A stretch of DNA of 64,000 nt from Gonocerus acuteangulatus (Eukaryota > Arthropoda > Insecta > Hemiptera > Coreidae). The notes under the pieces were generated by a model. It did no database searches, was not told where the DNA came from, and saw only the letters and a program-made list of their open reading frames with translations. Positions 14,081-26,614 of this stretch are shown here, in pieces (position 1 is the stretch's first letter; the number at the start of each line of letters is the position of its first letter). The translations under genes were made by a program, and so were the position numbers. The DNA lies in the NCBI GenBank assembly GCA_946811695.1, contig OX328123.1:34266873-34330872 (forward strand), written 5' to 3'.

Positions 14081-15227
14081 TGCATTTTTTTTAAATTACA
14101 GCTAATAAAATTGATAACAACATTGTCAGTTCAAATTGTTTCCCTTGTTTATTAAATTAAGTGGAAAGATGTCTAAAACCATCCAATTTTCGAAACCTTC
14201 CAATGTTTATAAATTTCCAATGCTTATAACATTCTAGCTACCTTTCTTATAAATAATTTCAAAATATGGATACGTACTAATAATTCTCTTATCGTAGTGT
14301 AACAGTTAAAAATTAATTGTTACGCTAAGATTTATTTTTTCGGGACAGATATACTTCCGGAAGATTGATTGGCCACTCGACTCCTCCTTCATACCTCCAA
14401 CTCGATAATCGTACGTTTCTAAGCTTACTAGGTGGTATTTCTTAAATTAATGACTCATTTTCACTTCACTAAGAGTTCATTTCTGACAAGCTGTGACTAA
14501 ATCGGATCGGATCGGGAAAAATACTGGGCCAATTGGGGGGGGGGGGGGGGGGGAATTGGTGCAGCCTAAGGCCTCACCCAGCACATTCACCACAGCATCG
14601 TGCCTCTAACAACGACCTCAATGTGAAACTTAATTCTGATATATATATATATATATATATCATTTTAAAAAATACTGGTATTTTTGTGCGTTTTTCTTCC
14701 ATTTATTTTACTTTAGGCCTGTGTTAATCTTTGTTACTCACTATCAAATAATGTTTGTATAAAGCTTCTGATCAATTAGTTCATATAAAAAAAAAACCTT
14801 GGCTGATATGCACTTTAAAAACATTGTTTCTTAATCTATTGTCATGATAAATAAAAAAACATTTGCGCACTCTTGTGATTTGTCTCGTTTTCATTATTTA
14901 TATTTATTTTTTAGCTGCAGAAGGCTGCCAAAGAGCATGCCGACCCGGTTGGAAACGTTAACGTTTTCGTATGAAATGTGAAAGTTTTCAGTAAATCCCC
15001 ACTCCAAAAGGACAAATTCCAACCACCCCCTCGAAAATATATAGATAAGCATACATATTATTATTAGTACTTATAGTATCCATTTTTGTTTTTAGCGCCG
15101 ATTACTGCTTGGAAATCAAGCTGGAACGTTGACAATAAAATATTATTTTGATTTATTTTATTTATTTTTTACTTTTATAACCGAACACCGATTATTTACA
15201 CACAGGTAAAAAAATATTCATATTATC
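14081..15227. other. Unassigned AT-rich region with G tract
   Basis: No gene is recognised. A run of 18 G residues lies at about 14536-14553 and a short (TA)n at 14640-14660. Confidence 0.5.
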
Positions 15228-17121
15228 TAACAAGGGGAGTATACAGCAATGGGGTCACCGATTTGGACCAATTTTTTTCTGGTGATTCTAAATCGAAAAA
15301 TAGTCGACACGTGTCCGAGCGTTCCGTCCAATGGGCATTAGGAGCCAAGAAATAAAATAAAATAGGTTGAAAGTGCTTTATTTTTTATATCGAGTCTAGA
15401 AAATGATATCGACATGATTCTTTCCCCAATTCATTCGTTTTATAGAGTAGATTAAAAGAAAAATGTAATCGTTAAACAATAATTTATATTTCGTCAAATA
15501 TATTCAAAAATATGCTTACGTTTTCAGGTAAACTAGTATTATACATTTTTTTACACCAAAAATAATAGCAGATTTAAAATCGGCACCCCAAGAAACCCTA
15601 AAATAGTGAATATCATCGAAAACAAAAAATGGTGATTTTTCCCAGTCTGGAAGAGGCTAAATATTTGTAAGCGAAAAAGTAATGTGACGTTTTGAAATTC
15701 AATATCTCCTCTTGAGATAATCCGATTTTTACGTCATTGAAATCTTTCGAAAGAAAAAAGACTCCTTTTTCTAACCATATAATTGACTATTGTACTATCT
15801 TAAAAGGTACTTGCGAAAAATGGTTCTCAAAATAAAAACAAAATGTAAACTTTTTTGCATATAACGTCAATTCCAGAGCACGTAAAAACACCCCGATTGG
15901 ACGGGAATGTGTCACATTATGGCCTTTATCGACCCTCCAAGTTTGGTTTGAATAAGGTAAATATTCTTTGAAATATGTCCGGGTTGTTGAATCTTTAACA
16001 AAATCTTAAGGGTCCCCCCTCAGCGAAATTTAAAATACATTTTTTTTTATTTTTGTAATGTTCCCAAAATTTGAATTTAGGAGTTTTTCAATGTGCTAAA
16101 AACGAATCTAACATCCGTTTTTAAATCAAAAATTGTTTTACATACTCGAATCTATAGAAGTCATTATTCTGCCAAAATACTCCATATACCTACATTTAAA
16201 AAGTTATTGATTATAAAAAAATTATTGATTTATAAACGGATGTCCGATTCGTTTTTAGCACATTAAAAAAACCCTAAATTCAATTTTTGGGAATATTTTA
16301 AAAATAAAAAAAATGTATTTTAAATTTCGCTAAGGGGGCCCTAAAAATTTCGTTAAAGATTCAAGAATCCGGCCATATTTAAAAGAATATTTACCTGATT
16401 CAAACCAAACTTGGAGGGTCGATAAAGGCCATAATGTGACACCTTCCCGTCCAATCGGGGTGTTTTTACGTGTTCATGAATTGACGTTATATGCAAAAAA
16501 GTTTACATTTTGTTTTTATTTTAAAAACCATTTTTCGCAAGTACCTTTTGAGATAATAGAATAGTCATTTATATGGCTAGAAAAAGGAGTCTTTCTTCTT
16601 TTGAAAGATTTCAATGACGTAAAAATCGGATTATCTCAAGAGGACATATTGAATTTCAAAACGTCACATACTTTTTCGCTTACAAATATTTAGCCTCTTC
16701 CAGACTGGGAAAATCACTATTTTTGTTTTCGATGATATTCACTATATTAGGGTTTCTTGGGGTGCTGATTTTAAATCTGCTATTATTTTTGTGTAAAAAA
16801 AAATGTATAATACTAGTTTACCTGAAAACGTAAGCATATTTTTGAATATATTTGACGAAATATAAATTATTGTTTAACGATTATATGTTTCTTTTAATCT
16901 ACTCTATAAAACGAATGAATTGGTGAATGAATCATGTCGATATCATTTTCTAAACTCGATATAAAAAATAAAGCACTTTGAACCTATTTTATTTTATTTC
17001 TCGGCTCCTAAGGCGCATTGGACGGAACGCTCGGACATGTGTCGACTATTTTTCGATGTAGAATCACCAGAAAAAAATTGGTCCAAATCGGTGACCCAAT
17101 CGCTGTATACTCCCCTTGTAA
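15228..17121. mobile_element. 1.9-kb palindromic (foldback) element with TAA duplication
   Basis: Two arms of about 935 bases are inverted copies of each other, centred near 16175, with few substitutions and small indels. The ends read CAAGGGGAGTATACAGC on the left and its reverse complement on the right. Each end is flanked by TAA (15228-15230 and 17119-17121), consistent with a 3-bp target duplication. Harbinger-type transposons use TAA/TTA, but the short duplication could also be chance. No long open frame is present in either arm. The element should fold into one long hairpin if transcribed. Confidence 0.85.
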
Positions 17122-18247
17122 GTTTTGGTCGACTTTAGGTAACGAAGTTTCTTAGAATTGAGTGATGCAAAAGTCAAGGGGTCTAAATGATTTTTTTTTT
17201 TTTTTTAAATAGTTATATACAGAAAGGGTTGTGAACACCGTAATCTTGTGGGTGGTAAAGAGATTCAAGTGATTTTCTTGACAGTTGCTGCTACCTAGCT
17301 TGTGTTCTCTTGAGTATTGTCACTTATTAATATTATATCAGAAGGAATTGAAGAGGTCTATGTACGAATTCTCTATTTCATTTGCACATTAATGATAAAC
17401 TGGATGATGTACCTACTATGCATCATCAATAATAAACATCTGAGGACCTGAGGATTCGTCTAGTCTGATCGGAATTGTAAAAAATCTCCTTTTCCTCAAA
17501 ACATTGGGTGTTTTACTTGGACCCCTTGACCTCTGGGGTCCTAAATTGATATAGATATACATATAACCCTATTAATGACAGATAATAATAATAATAATTT
17601 TAACTCTTTCAAAAATAAAAAAAATTGGGATTTAATCAAATATTGGCCGGTAAATTGAAGAATACTGTAAAGTACCGCTAACCCTTCGGGATACTCGACA
17701 GTTGAAAGGTTAAGCGACCAAGAGATGACTAGTTGATTCCAAGGGGTATTTAACTTAAGAGGAACCAAATTATCTTCCCAAACAAGAAGGCAATCAATGC
17801 CCAAGCCCTTCCATTGAGAAGAGGATCCTTCCCATTAATGCTTTGAGCACCCAACACCACACCATTGAGCAAGAGATTCCTAAACGCCCTATACTATTAG
17901 CAATCGGATACTACAGGACTCTCTACAAGGCAAAGCAGAAAACAGCTCAGAGAGAAACATTGAGAATATTCATTACATGAATGTATCGAATCATTTTCTT
18001 GATGCATTTAGGCGGATATCCTATATTTCTATATTATGGTAAGCAAAAGTTCTATAATAAAAAGTAAATTTTGTAAGACAAATTTAGGTTAGCGTTTCTG
18101 CTGAACATACTATACTCATGGGAGTCAGACATTATGCAGCTACAATGTTGACAAATCAGAACCCCATGGGGTCGTTGGTGATTGCTGATGAGAATTGCCG
18201 CTGTGCATGCTTTCATCTGAACTGGTTCAAACATTGAGTTGCCACAT
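17122..18247. other. Unassigned region
   Basis: No gene is recognised. Short open frames at 17541-17804 and 18052-18234 on the minus strand have no identifiable domain. Confidence 0.5.
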
Positions 18248-18979
18248 TATTTTAGGTAAAAATGAAGTTTCACGCCCTCAAAACCGATTTCTTTCAAATT
18301 TTGTACAATAACGTATTTTGATGCACTAAACACTTATACGTTAAAAAAAAACCTTCGCATTTAACTACGAAAGAAGTTATTAAGCACTAGAGTTCAGTGT
18401 TATGCGGGTTAAGAGAGCTAATGTTAATAACTAAATTTGTGACGACTTTAAGGCATACATGCTGTGCGTTTCCGCTCGCTACGCTCGCTCAAGAAGATAA
18501 CAAAACCCCAGTCAATCCAACTCGCTAAAATTAATGGAATTCTAATAGAATATAATATTAAGCACTAAAGTTCACTGTTAGGAAGGTTATAAAACTAGGC
18601 GTCAGCAGCGTATTTGTAAACACGCGCATGCGAAGATATGTAACATAGGGAAACAGTGAACTCTCATTTGAAATGTTCAGAAACCATTTATTCAAAAATA
18701 TTGTTAATATTAAGGGCATCCCCACCCGTCGTCACCTGTCGCTTAAGGGCATACGTGCTTTGCGTTTCCGCTCGCTCAAGAAGATAACAGAACCCCAGTC
18801 AATCCAACTCGCTAAAATTAATAGAATTCTATTAACTTTAGTGCTTAATACCTTCTTTCCTAGTTAAATGCGAAGTTTTTTTTTAACGTATTCATGTTTA
18901 ATGCATCAATATACCATATTGTACATCATTTGAAAGAGATCGGTTTTGAAGGCGTGAAACTTCATTTTTACCTTATTTT
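18248..18979. mobile_element. 720-bp MITE with TATTTT target duplication
   Basis: The element runs from 18254 to 18973. Its ends are inverted repeats of about 145 bases starting AGGTAAAAATGAAGTTTCAC. A perfect 6-bp duplication TATTTT lies at 18248-18253 and 18974-18979. The interior holds a direct duplication of about 100 bases (from GCGTTTCCGCTCGCT to CCAACTCGCTAAAATTAAT) at 18465-18560 and 18757-18830, so the element is partly dimeric. There is no transposase. The superfamily is not recognised from the ends. Confidence 0.85.
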
Positions 18980-19725
18980 AAGCTGGATTACTCAAAAGAG
19001 AAGAAGTGGTAATGTTGACAATAAGAAACAACCAGGTCGCAAAAAACGTAAACGAACAACAGTAAATAAAGGACGTCTCTATTCTGTGATTAAACATTAT
19101 CACTTCTTCACTTGAACGCTTTTACAGCCACAATGCTCATCTGCTAAGGCCAACGATCAAATGGTTTCAAATTTATCAACTTTGTAGATGTGAATATTCA
19201 ATGAAGGTTTCGACCATGTAAGATATTCAGGTGTGTCATAGAAAAAAATGAAGTGTTTAATTCCGCCGATGTCATATCCAAAGTCACGCATGCAAAAGGA
19301 GGACGAGAAACTTATTGACAGTAATTGTTGAGTATATATTTCTCTTGTTTATTATTCAGAACATATTGGAGAAATAGTAAACAGACTTATTCAACTTAAA
19401 AATAATACAAACCCAAAATTAATTCATGATTAATATAAATAAATAATGATAGTGAACATACCAAAAATCAAAATTATAAAAGATGTGTTTTAATTGGACG
19501 AGGAGATCGCTGGACGTTAAGGCACTGAGGGTGATAGTAGCAAAACTTTCACGTACAGTAAATCCGAGGCTTGGAGCGAGTATCCCGTACAGGAGAACAA
19601 GAAACAATGCGCCTCCTTTTGTAGAGAAAGTAACAATAAAACCAAACAAAACATTAAAAATATCCCACATAAATTGCGTTCATTCTCAAACCGAAATGAA
19701 ACAACATTAGTAGATTTAATTAAAC
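18980..19725. other. Unassigned region
   Basis: No gene is firmly recognised. A minus frame at 19419-19670 reads as a hydrophobic stretch but overlaps a basic, non-hydrophobic frame on the other strand, and neither has a known domain. Confidence 0.4.
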
Positions 19726-20080
19726 CAAACTGAGTTACAAAAATTGTTTTTACACTTTTCTCAAAAACGGTTACAGATATCGCCTTAAAAATGGTTTTAT
19801 TCGTATTCCTCAATAAGGAACCTTTAAAACGGGCACCTGCAAACATATGAACCCGAAAACGAAGGCGTTGCGATATTTTTTGCGCAAACATTGCTCCAAA
19901 AAGGATGTGGTGGCCGGATTCTGCTGGTTAAAAATCTTGTCTTATCAAATTAGACGAAAGATTTCGAGATCTATCTAGAATATCTAGAAAGTTTCTAGTC
20001 GGCACTGGATTGCGTCATAAGGTCAGCCTCAAAAGCGGCTCTCTATGGAGCGTTGAAGGAACCGTGACGAAGTTTTAATT
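19726..20080 (-). mobile_element. Partial HINE-like element, subfamily B
   Basis: The segment shares with 30.29-30.74 kb the blocks CTTTTCTCAAAAACGGTTAC, GATATCGCCTTAAAAATGG and GAAAGTTTCTAGTCGGCAC, followed by GATTGCGTCATAAGGTCAGC. The right end has a damaged terminal hairpin (CTCTCTATGGAGCG). The (TA)n core and the other end are missing, so this is a 5'-side (minus-strand) remnant. Confidence 0.6.
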
Positions 20081-20640
20081 GCTTTCACTTGTTATTAATT
20101 GCGTATTTAATTGCGAAAAACATCTTTAGGCAATTTTGTGGGGTGTCACGTTTACCTGGCATTTATTATGGATGGACATCCCTTAATGAAAACAACAATT
20201 ATGGGTGTTAGGGATAAGTTGGCGTGGCATGTGAGCGTGGGATGGTTATCGGTACCTCCTATTCATGGCGTAATGTTGTTAACTGAGCTTAATTATAATC
20301 AAACTCAATGTACTACATTCCAGACAATCTAATTTGCTACATTCCATATAGGAGGGGAGCCAGGTATAAGTAATATAAGGTAACTTCACCCTCCTACAAT
20401 AATTCCCTACATAACAGCACTAAGAAGGATATTTGCGCTAGATAACTGCTAAATTCCTAGGGCTAATATCAGCTGAATTATGAGGAAATAAGAGCCGTTA
20501 AATTGCTTCTCTTGAAGTTCACCAATTAGCGTTCATCAAGTCGTGTCCTCTTCCTTAATCCCCAATACCTTTCGACTACTTGATTTTTCTTTGTACGTCA
20601 GTTTTTTTTAACAAATCTTCTAAAATTGGCGGTTTCATTA
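20081..20640. other. Unassigned region
   Basis: No gene or repeat is recognised in this stretch. Confidence 0.45.
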
Positions 20641-20644
20641 TTTA

Positions 20645-21065
20645 TTCAGAAGGTGCACATTTATATTTGATTTGGCGTGGGAATCAAGTTAACAACAATC
20701 CTAATGGACCGAATTTCGCTTGTTAATCGAGTAAACCACTAATCCTAAAGGGCCGATTTTAGTTTCTTATTTGAATAAACCACCAATCGTATTGGACCCA
20801 TTTTAGATAGTTAATCAAGTAAATGACAAATACTTTTGGACCAATTTTGGCTTGGGAATGATTTATCTGACGAAGTAAACCACCAATCTTATTTTTTGTG
20901 TGTGTGTATTTGATTGATTTTGGCGTGGGAATGAAGTATCTAATCGAGTAAACCAGCAATCCTATTGGACCGATTTCGGCGTGGGGCGTAAGTAAAAAAC
21001 TATTCCTATTTTACCAATTTTGGCGTGGGAATGAAACTATTTACCAACAATATAGGACTGATTTG
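20645..21065. repeat. Minisatellite, about 60-bp unit, six to seven copies
   Basis: Diverged tandem copies follow the pattern GGACCGATTTTGGCGTGGGA, ATGAAGTATCTAATCGAG, TAAACCACCAATCCTATT. Copies are recognisable at about 20670, 20720, 20780, 20840, 20920, 20970 and 21020. The GACCGATTTTGG core resembles the core of the 121-bp satellite elsewhere in the window. Confidence 0.75.
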
Positions 21066-23540
21066 CGTAGTTTCTCAACACAACTATCTCATAAGCTGTG
21101 GATGGTATACAAAATTGAAAGAAATATTACAACAGCTTAGGGCACGTTAATTCAACCCAAAACTGACATTTCTTCTGCTAAATAGGACATTATTGGAGCA
21201 CTCAAGAATTTTCTATAGAAATTTTCGAAGCAATAAAACAATAATTCTTGGAGATATGGGAAAATTAAAAAAAAAATAATTTGGGGTAAACCCTCTTTAC
21301 CGACTTTCGTTCTAAGAAACATGTGATAATTATTGTAAAATATCTCTTAGATTGGCTTTATAGCATCAATTGCCCTGACGTTGTGCCTACAACTAAAGTC
21401 TCAGCGAAAGCGCTGTTCCAGTCTAACATGAGGAACACGTTGTCCCTTTGTGAAGATGTAACGCTTGCAGTGACTTTTCCCCCGCCAAAAGAAGGCAATA
21501 AAGAAGGCTCTGGATTCCAGCCTTTGTCCTCAAAGAGAAGAAAGAGTTCCAATGCGGAGTGTAGGGGAGGGAGACGGAGGAAGGAGTGGGGGTAAAGTAG
21601 GAAGGAGTAGGGGTAGAGGAGGGGAAGGTCGCTGTCGATAGGACCTTTAATTATCTGGATGGATACCTTCGACTGGTAGTACAGCATTCCCCCACCCTTG
21701 TCTTCCTCATTCACTCCCCCTCTTTTACAGACACACACATCACACACACACACACACATCCTTCCTCTGCACACACACACACACACACACACAACTCTCT
21801 TTCTAGTTCGCTCAGACGCTATATATTTCTCACTCCTATTTTTTATGTAATAAATGTAATGATTTTTCTTTGACTGCTTTACAGTCCATAAATTCCTTTA
21901 ACTTTCTATTTGAAAGCAATTCTCGTACTCCACGATTTACGAAAAAAATATCAGAAGAACGGGGACACGGGGATATTCATTTTATTTTCTATATATTCAA
22001 TAGTTTTTCACGGATCTGTAACCCACACCTTGTTTCATTATTTAAAACCTTTGTTATAACCAATATCCGGTCGCTCGCTTTTTTCGGTACATGGGCTTCC
22101 TACATTCTATCGAAGATTTTCGAGTTCTTTTAAGCCTTTAGGTCATAAGAATTTAATCACAATGATTTTGTACTACTATCAATCACAACACTATGTAATA
22201 TTTTGATAAAAAAAAACGTAAATTATTTACTTTTACATCACAAGGTGATATTTCCACCACTAGAACTATTAGCAAACATGAAAATAAATGTTGCTTATGA
22301 TAGACTGAAATGACTCACTGCGCGAGAGTGAGTGAGAGCTTCGATCATCTGGGCAGTTGTGGTTGTTCTCTGCGCTCTCATTGGTTCTTGCTCACATGAT
22401 CTTGTACAGCTGACCGGTTTAAATGGCATCGTGAATAAAACAATTAATTTAATTTCAGAAAAAACAAAGTCGTTTTTTTTTTTCTTTTTTCTTGAAGCAT
22501 ATATTTATCGACGAATGTTTATAAACAGGAGGAATATTCATTGTTGGTCTGTCTGTTGTGATTGCACCTGTGATATTATTAGAGAGTAGAAGAAATTGTG
22601 AATAAATGCATATATTATTTTTAGCGCGTTTCCTCCCTCACTTCAAAGAGAGGAAACCATATTTGAAATTTTAACGTTTCAATAGATTTTTATTTTCATG
22701 AATATCCCGAAACCGATTAACAAATTGTGGTAAATGTATGAAATCCATTCAAACGCTTGAATAAGAAAATGTCGTGTTGAGCCCTTGATAATATAAGTAT
22801 AGTTTTGCATCTAATGGTTAAATGCTGAGAATAAAGTCTGTAGTTTGGCGGAAAATAGAATTTTAATTCAAGTATTTTTGTACTTTTTCGTTTGGTTCCC
22901 AATACTAAATAAAAAATAAAGTAGATTTTTTGAGACATGAACTGGTTCATAAGGATTCAAGTTCTTCTTAAAACCTATACACTTTTAAGTCGTGTAAACA
23001 TTATTTATTCTAAACACTTATAAACAGAAGTCTGCGAGCAATTAATAGGAAACTCTTTTTCTTTTAAATTATCTGCGTTTTTACCAATAGCTAGTCAGGT
23101 ATATAAAATATTTTATTGCGAAATAATTTTAACTCTGGAAGTTTTTACTTTGTGATAATTTGTTCAGACTGTATCTATTCATTGTAGAATAAATATCCAA
23201 AGATGTCATTAATAATTGCTAGTATTGTTTCTTGTACTTGAGCCTTGAGCTCTTAATGATTAATGTCCGACATTATCAATCATGTTTAGGGCTCAATAGT
23301 TGGAAAACCTAAAACAAATCTACCTCAATTCTCGAATGCTTTTTGCTACTGCTAGAACAATGCATCCATATTACCTGCAACCTTCTCAACAAACTTCAGT
23401 TCTGCAAGAACAATGGATAACAACGGAGACTAATGGATAACTAGAGTCCAAGTTGATATTGAAACTTTTTGCATATGTTTTCTTATTATTTATTTCATTT
23501 TAATTTGAATAATTTATTTATTTTTTTTATGACACATTTT
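21066..23540. other. Unassigned region with (CA)n array
   Basis: A purine/pyrimidine-skewed stretch at 21540-21720 leads into (CA)n at 21728-21793. A GTG-initiated frame at 22332-22589 begins with a hydrophobic stretch resembling a signal peptide but has no ATG and ends in a T-run artefact. No gene is accepted. Confidence 0.45.
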
Positions 23541-23670
23541 AGCACTTTCCTCTGAAGGAAAGTAGCTATTGAGGTTGCACTTATGACGGAATTTTTGAAA
23601 CATTTCTTCAAATCTTTATCGATCCTACCTAGTAAACACCGAAAATGACACCCGTTAAAATTTATATATA

Positions 23671-23714
<44 letters not shown>

Positions 23715-23819
23715 TGTTAACTCGATAGCCGGCAGCGTATTTGTTTTTTCGACACGAAAATTCGTATATAGCGTTCACTTGGCAAACAATTGAACGAGTT
23801 CGTTAACCACCAAAATCGG

Positions 23820-24850
23820 TCCATCTGGAGGGGGGTTTATCCCGGACCCAAAACACTAATTTGACCCTGCCAGCTGTAAATTTTGTTAGAATTCAACAAA
23901 ACTCGGTATTCGTTGTGGACATCTAAAGAGAAAAATACGGTGTAAAAATAAACTAAATCCGTTCATTAGAAGAGAGGGTTTACTCCGGACCCAAAACACT
24001 AATTTGACCAAGCCAGCCGTAGTTTTCGTTATATTGCAAAAAAACTGGGTATTCGTTGTGTTCATATAAAGTGAAAATACGCTGTAAAAATATACTAAAT
24101 CCGTTGATTAGAAGGGGGGTTTACTCCGGACCCAAAACACTAATTTGACCAAGCCAGCCGTAGTTTTCGTTATATTGCAACAAGACTGGGTATTCGTTGT
24201 GTTCATATAAAGAGAAAAATACGCTGTAAAAATAAACTAAATCCGTTCATTAGAAGGGGGGGGGGTTTCTCCGGACCCAAACCACTAATTTGACCAAGCC
24301 AGCCGTAGTTTTCGTTATATTGCAACAAAACTGGGTATTCGCTGTGTTCATATAAAGTGAAAATACGCTGTAAAAATAAACTAAATCCGTTCATTAGAAG
24401 GGGGGGGGGGTTTACTCCGGACCCAAACCACTAATTTGACCAAGCCAGCCGTAGTTTTCGTTATATTGCAACAAAAATTGGTATTCGTTGTGTTCATATA
24501 AAGAGAAAAATACGCTGTAAAAATATACTAAATCCGTTGATTAGGAGGGGGGGGGGGGTTTACTCCGGACCCAAAACTTTAATTTGACCAAGCCAGCCGT
24601 AGTTTTCGTTATATTGCAACAAAACTGGGTATTCGTTGTGTTCATATAAAGTGAAAATACGCTGTAAAAATAAACTAAATCCGTTCATTAGAAGGGGGGT
24701 TTACTCCGGACCCACATAACTCATTTATTCATATCGATCGTTCATTCTTCGTGTATTGTAACGGAATTCGATTTTACGTCGTGGCTATCTACAGCGAAAG
24801 ATATGTTGTAAAAATAAACTAAATCGGTTCATTAGAAGTTCGGGTTTGAT
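23820..24850 (+). repeat. 145-bp tandem repeat core, seven copies
   Basis: Each unit contains AAATCCGTTCATTAGAAG, a G run of 6-13, TTTACTCCGGACCCAAA, CAAGCCAGCCGTAGTTTTCG and GGGTATTCGTTGTGTTCA. Units start near 23955, 24098, 24239, 24384, 24528, 24680 and 24822. Related arrays occur at 32.27-32.88, 33.47-33.78 and 10.33-10.74 kb. The G run varies in length between neighbouring copies. Confidence 0.9.
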
Positions 24851-25720
24851 CAGTATTACGTTCAAATTTAATGAAGCGGCCAAACTGGCGCCGTTATTAG
24901 TTCATGTGTCTACCGCCGGGAGCGCTGTATGCTGGAATTGTTGTATATTGAGACATTTGTTCAATAAAAATATAAAAGAGCTTTTATTTGTCTATGATTT
25001 ATTTATTATTATATATTTATTATTTCTTTATGCATTTATTATATGTCGTTCTTGAAATATTATTTGAATATTATATAAAAATCTGTCTTCGTCAATGCCT
25101 TGTTAAATCAAAGTCAATGCCTTCTTATAAAATAATTATTACTAATATTGCTTCTTTAGTTATTATGATATAACTTTTTATAATTTATCAATTATATTTG
25201 AAGATTTTTATTATTAAATTATTAATGAATGGTTTTGCCGAATACTTTCAAATGAAACTTATGACTTGCAATAATGCATGCATATGTAAGTAGATAGAGA
25301 CGCTCTTTTTCTTCTCAGCTCTCTTTGAAGAAGGATATATTACGGTTCTTGCAAAATGTTATTTGCTATTCTTATCGATTAAATAAGGTTTTATGACCTA
25401 TTTCACTTGAAAAAGTATTGTCTGTCTCTAATTGAAAGTTGATAAGGCTAATCATATAATAATTTTACTATTTTGGCCGCTTTAGCTAAACATAACCTCT
25501 GAGTAGAGGATAAATTAGTTGATGCCTGACTAAATTTAAAACGATCATATTGTTTTGATTTGAAATATTTTAATACTGAGTGACTTGAATGTTTTTATAA
25601 ATATAGTATATTCTTTTGCCATTATATTTGACAATTTAAGAACCTTAAAATAAATAATATAACTTTGTTTATTTATGCCGGTTTCATGTCACTGAGACTG
25701 GTCATGTTGTAAAAAACCAA

Positions 25721-25936
25721 ATGGTTCTTAGAAGCTTGTCATCTGACGAAGTAGTAATATCCAATATGAAATCCCAGGTGTCTGCTATCATATCACACCA
25801 TGGAGATAGTACTGCTTCTGGCCATTACACCTGTAAAGTACGGCTTCGTCAGAATAATTGGTTTAATTCAGATGACACTCAAGTGATTCCCTGCGGTTAC
25901 CCGAACAGGAAAATGATGCACATGTTTTATTTTTAA
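25721..25936 (+). pseudogene. Ubiquitin-specific protease C-terminal fragment
   Basis: The 71 residues read like the last part of a USP (peptidase C19) catalytic domain. Visible are a hydrophobic strand (VSAIISHHGDS), the His box SGHYTCKVR with the general-base histidine, then WFNSDDTQVIPC, where the aspartate pair follows the tryptophan as in USPs, and a final MHMFYF strand. The Cys box, which lies hundreds of residues upstream in a full enzyme, is not found nearby. A TTCTTAG just before residue 5 could be a splice acceptor, so this may be one exon. It lies inside the bounds of a HINE-like element, close to its right end. It could be a captured host exon, part of a transposon-encoded peptidase or a processed fragment. 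No activity is expected from it alone. Confidence 0.6.
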
Positions 25937-26339
25937 CCAAAGCTTGATAGCTGAATTGTGACTGACTTTATTGCATGCCTATATCCGTCTAATATTATTC
26001 AAATATATTGCTACAGCTGTCTTAACCGTATTCAAACCTTCTTACACGTATATCAGTACTCAGGAAGGTGGTTAGTAACGTCCCTTTGCTAAATAAGCTT
26101 AAACAAACCGATATAAATTAAAAATAATCATAAATGGTTAAAACAGCTAACCGCATCTATTCATTCGCTTTATCTTTTGATGAAGTTCGATCATTTCTAT
26201 GATAGATACGCGGAAAATATGTTACAAGGCGCTTAGACTCCTTACCAAGATCTTTAGCAATTTGGCGTAAACTAAAAATATTCCTGAGGAAAGTGCTTAG
26301 TTATGCAGCTCCTGCGTGACGGACTTTTTATATTTAATG

Positions 26340-26506
26340 TATGTGAATAAAAATAAATTCGTATTCACACTTATGAATACGAATTTATTTATATTCGTAT
26401 TCACAAATATATGAAGTACGAATGAATTCGTATTTTTATTTATAAATAAAATTATGCCCATCTCTGGATCCTACCTAGTAGACACCGAAAATTACCCCCC
26501 TATAAA

Positions 26507-26555
<49 letters not shown>

Positions 26556-26565
26556 TATATACATG

Positions 26566-26614
<49 letters not shown>

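Larger units (their letters stand above)
23541..26328 (+). mobile_element. Long HINE-like element, subfamily A, with captured sequence
   Basis: The left end AGCACTTTCCTCTGAAGG forms a terminal hairpin. The right end GAGGAAAGTGCTTAGTTATG continues to CCTGCGTGACGGACTTTT. Inside are the conserved block up to ACACCCGTTAAAA, a (TA)n array at 23664-23711, the TGTCTGTTAACTCGATAG block, seven copies of the 145-bp repeat (23820-24850) and a GAGCGCTGT segment near 24922. The stretch 24960-26280 is absent from the shorter copies at 32.0 and 33.2 kb and holds a ubiquitin-protease fragment. The extra DNA may be captured cargo, a remnant of a longer autonomous form, or a later insertion. Confidence 0.6.

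Noticed and set aside
19419..19891. Hydrophobic minus-strand frames that look like membrane segments
   Set aside because: They overlap each other and a plus-strand frame, part lies in a HINE-B remnant, and no family is recognisable.
22332..22589. Frame starting with a signal-peptide-like hydrophobic run
   Set aside because: No ATG precedes it, a TGA lies directly upstream, and the later part reads through a T run. Nothing identifies a gene.
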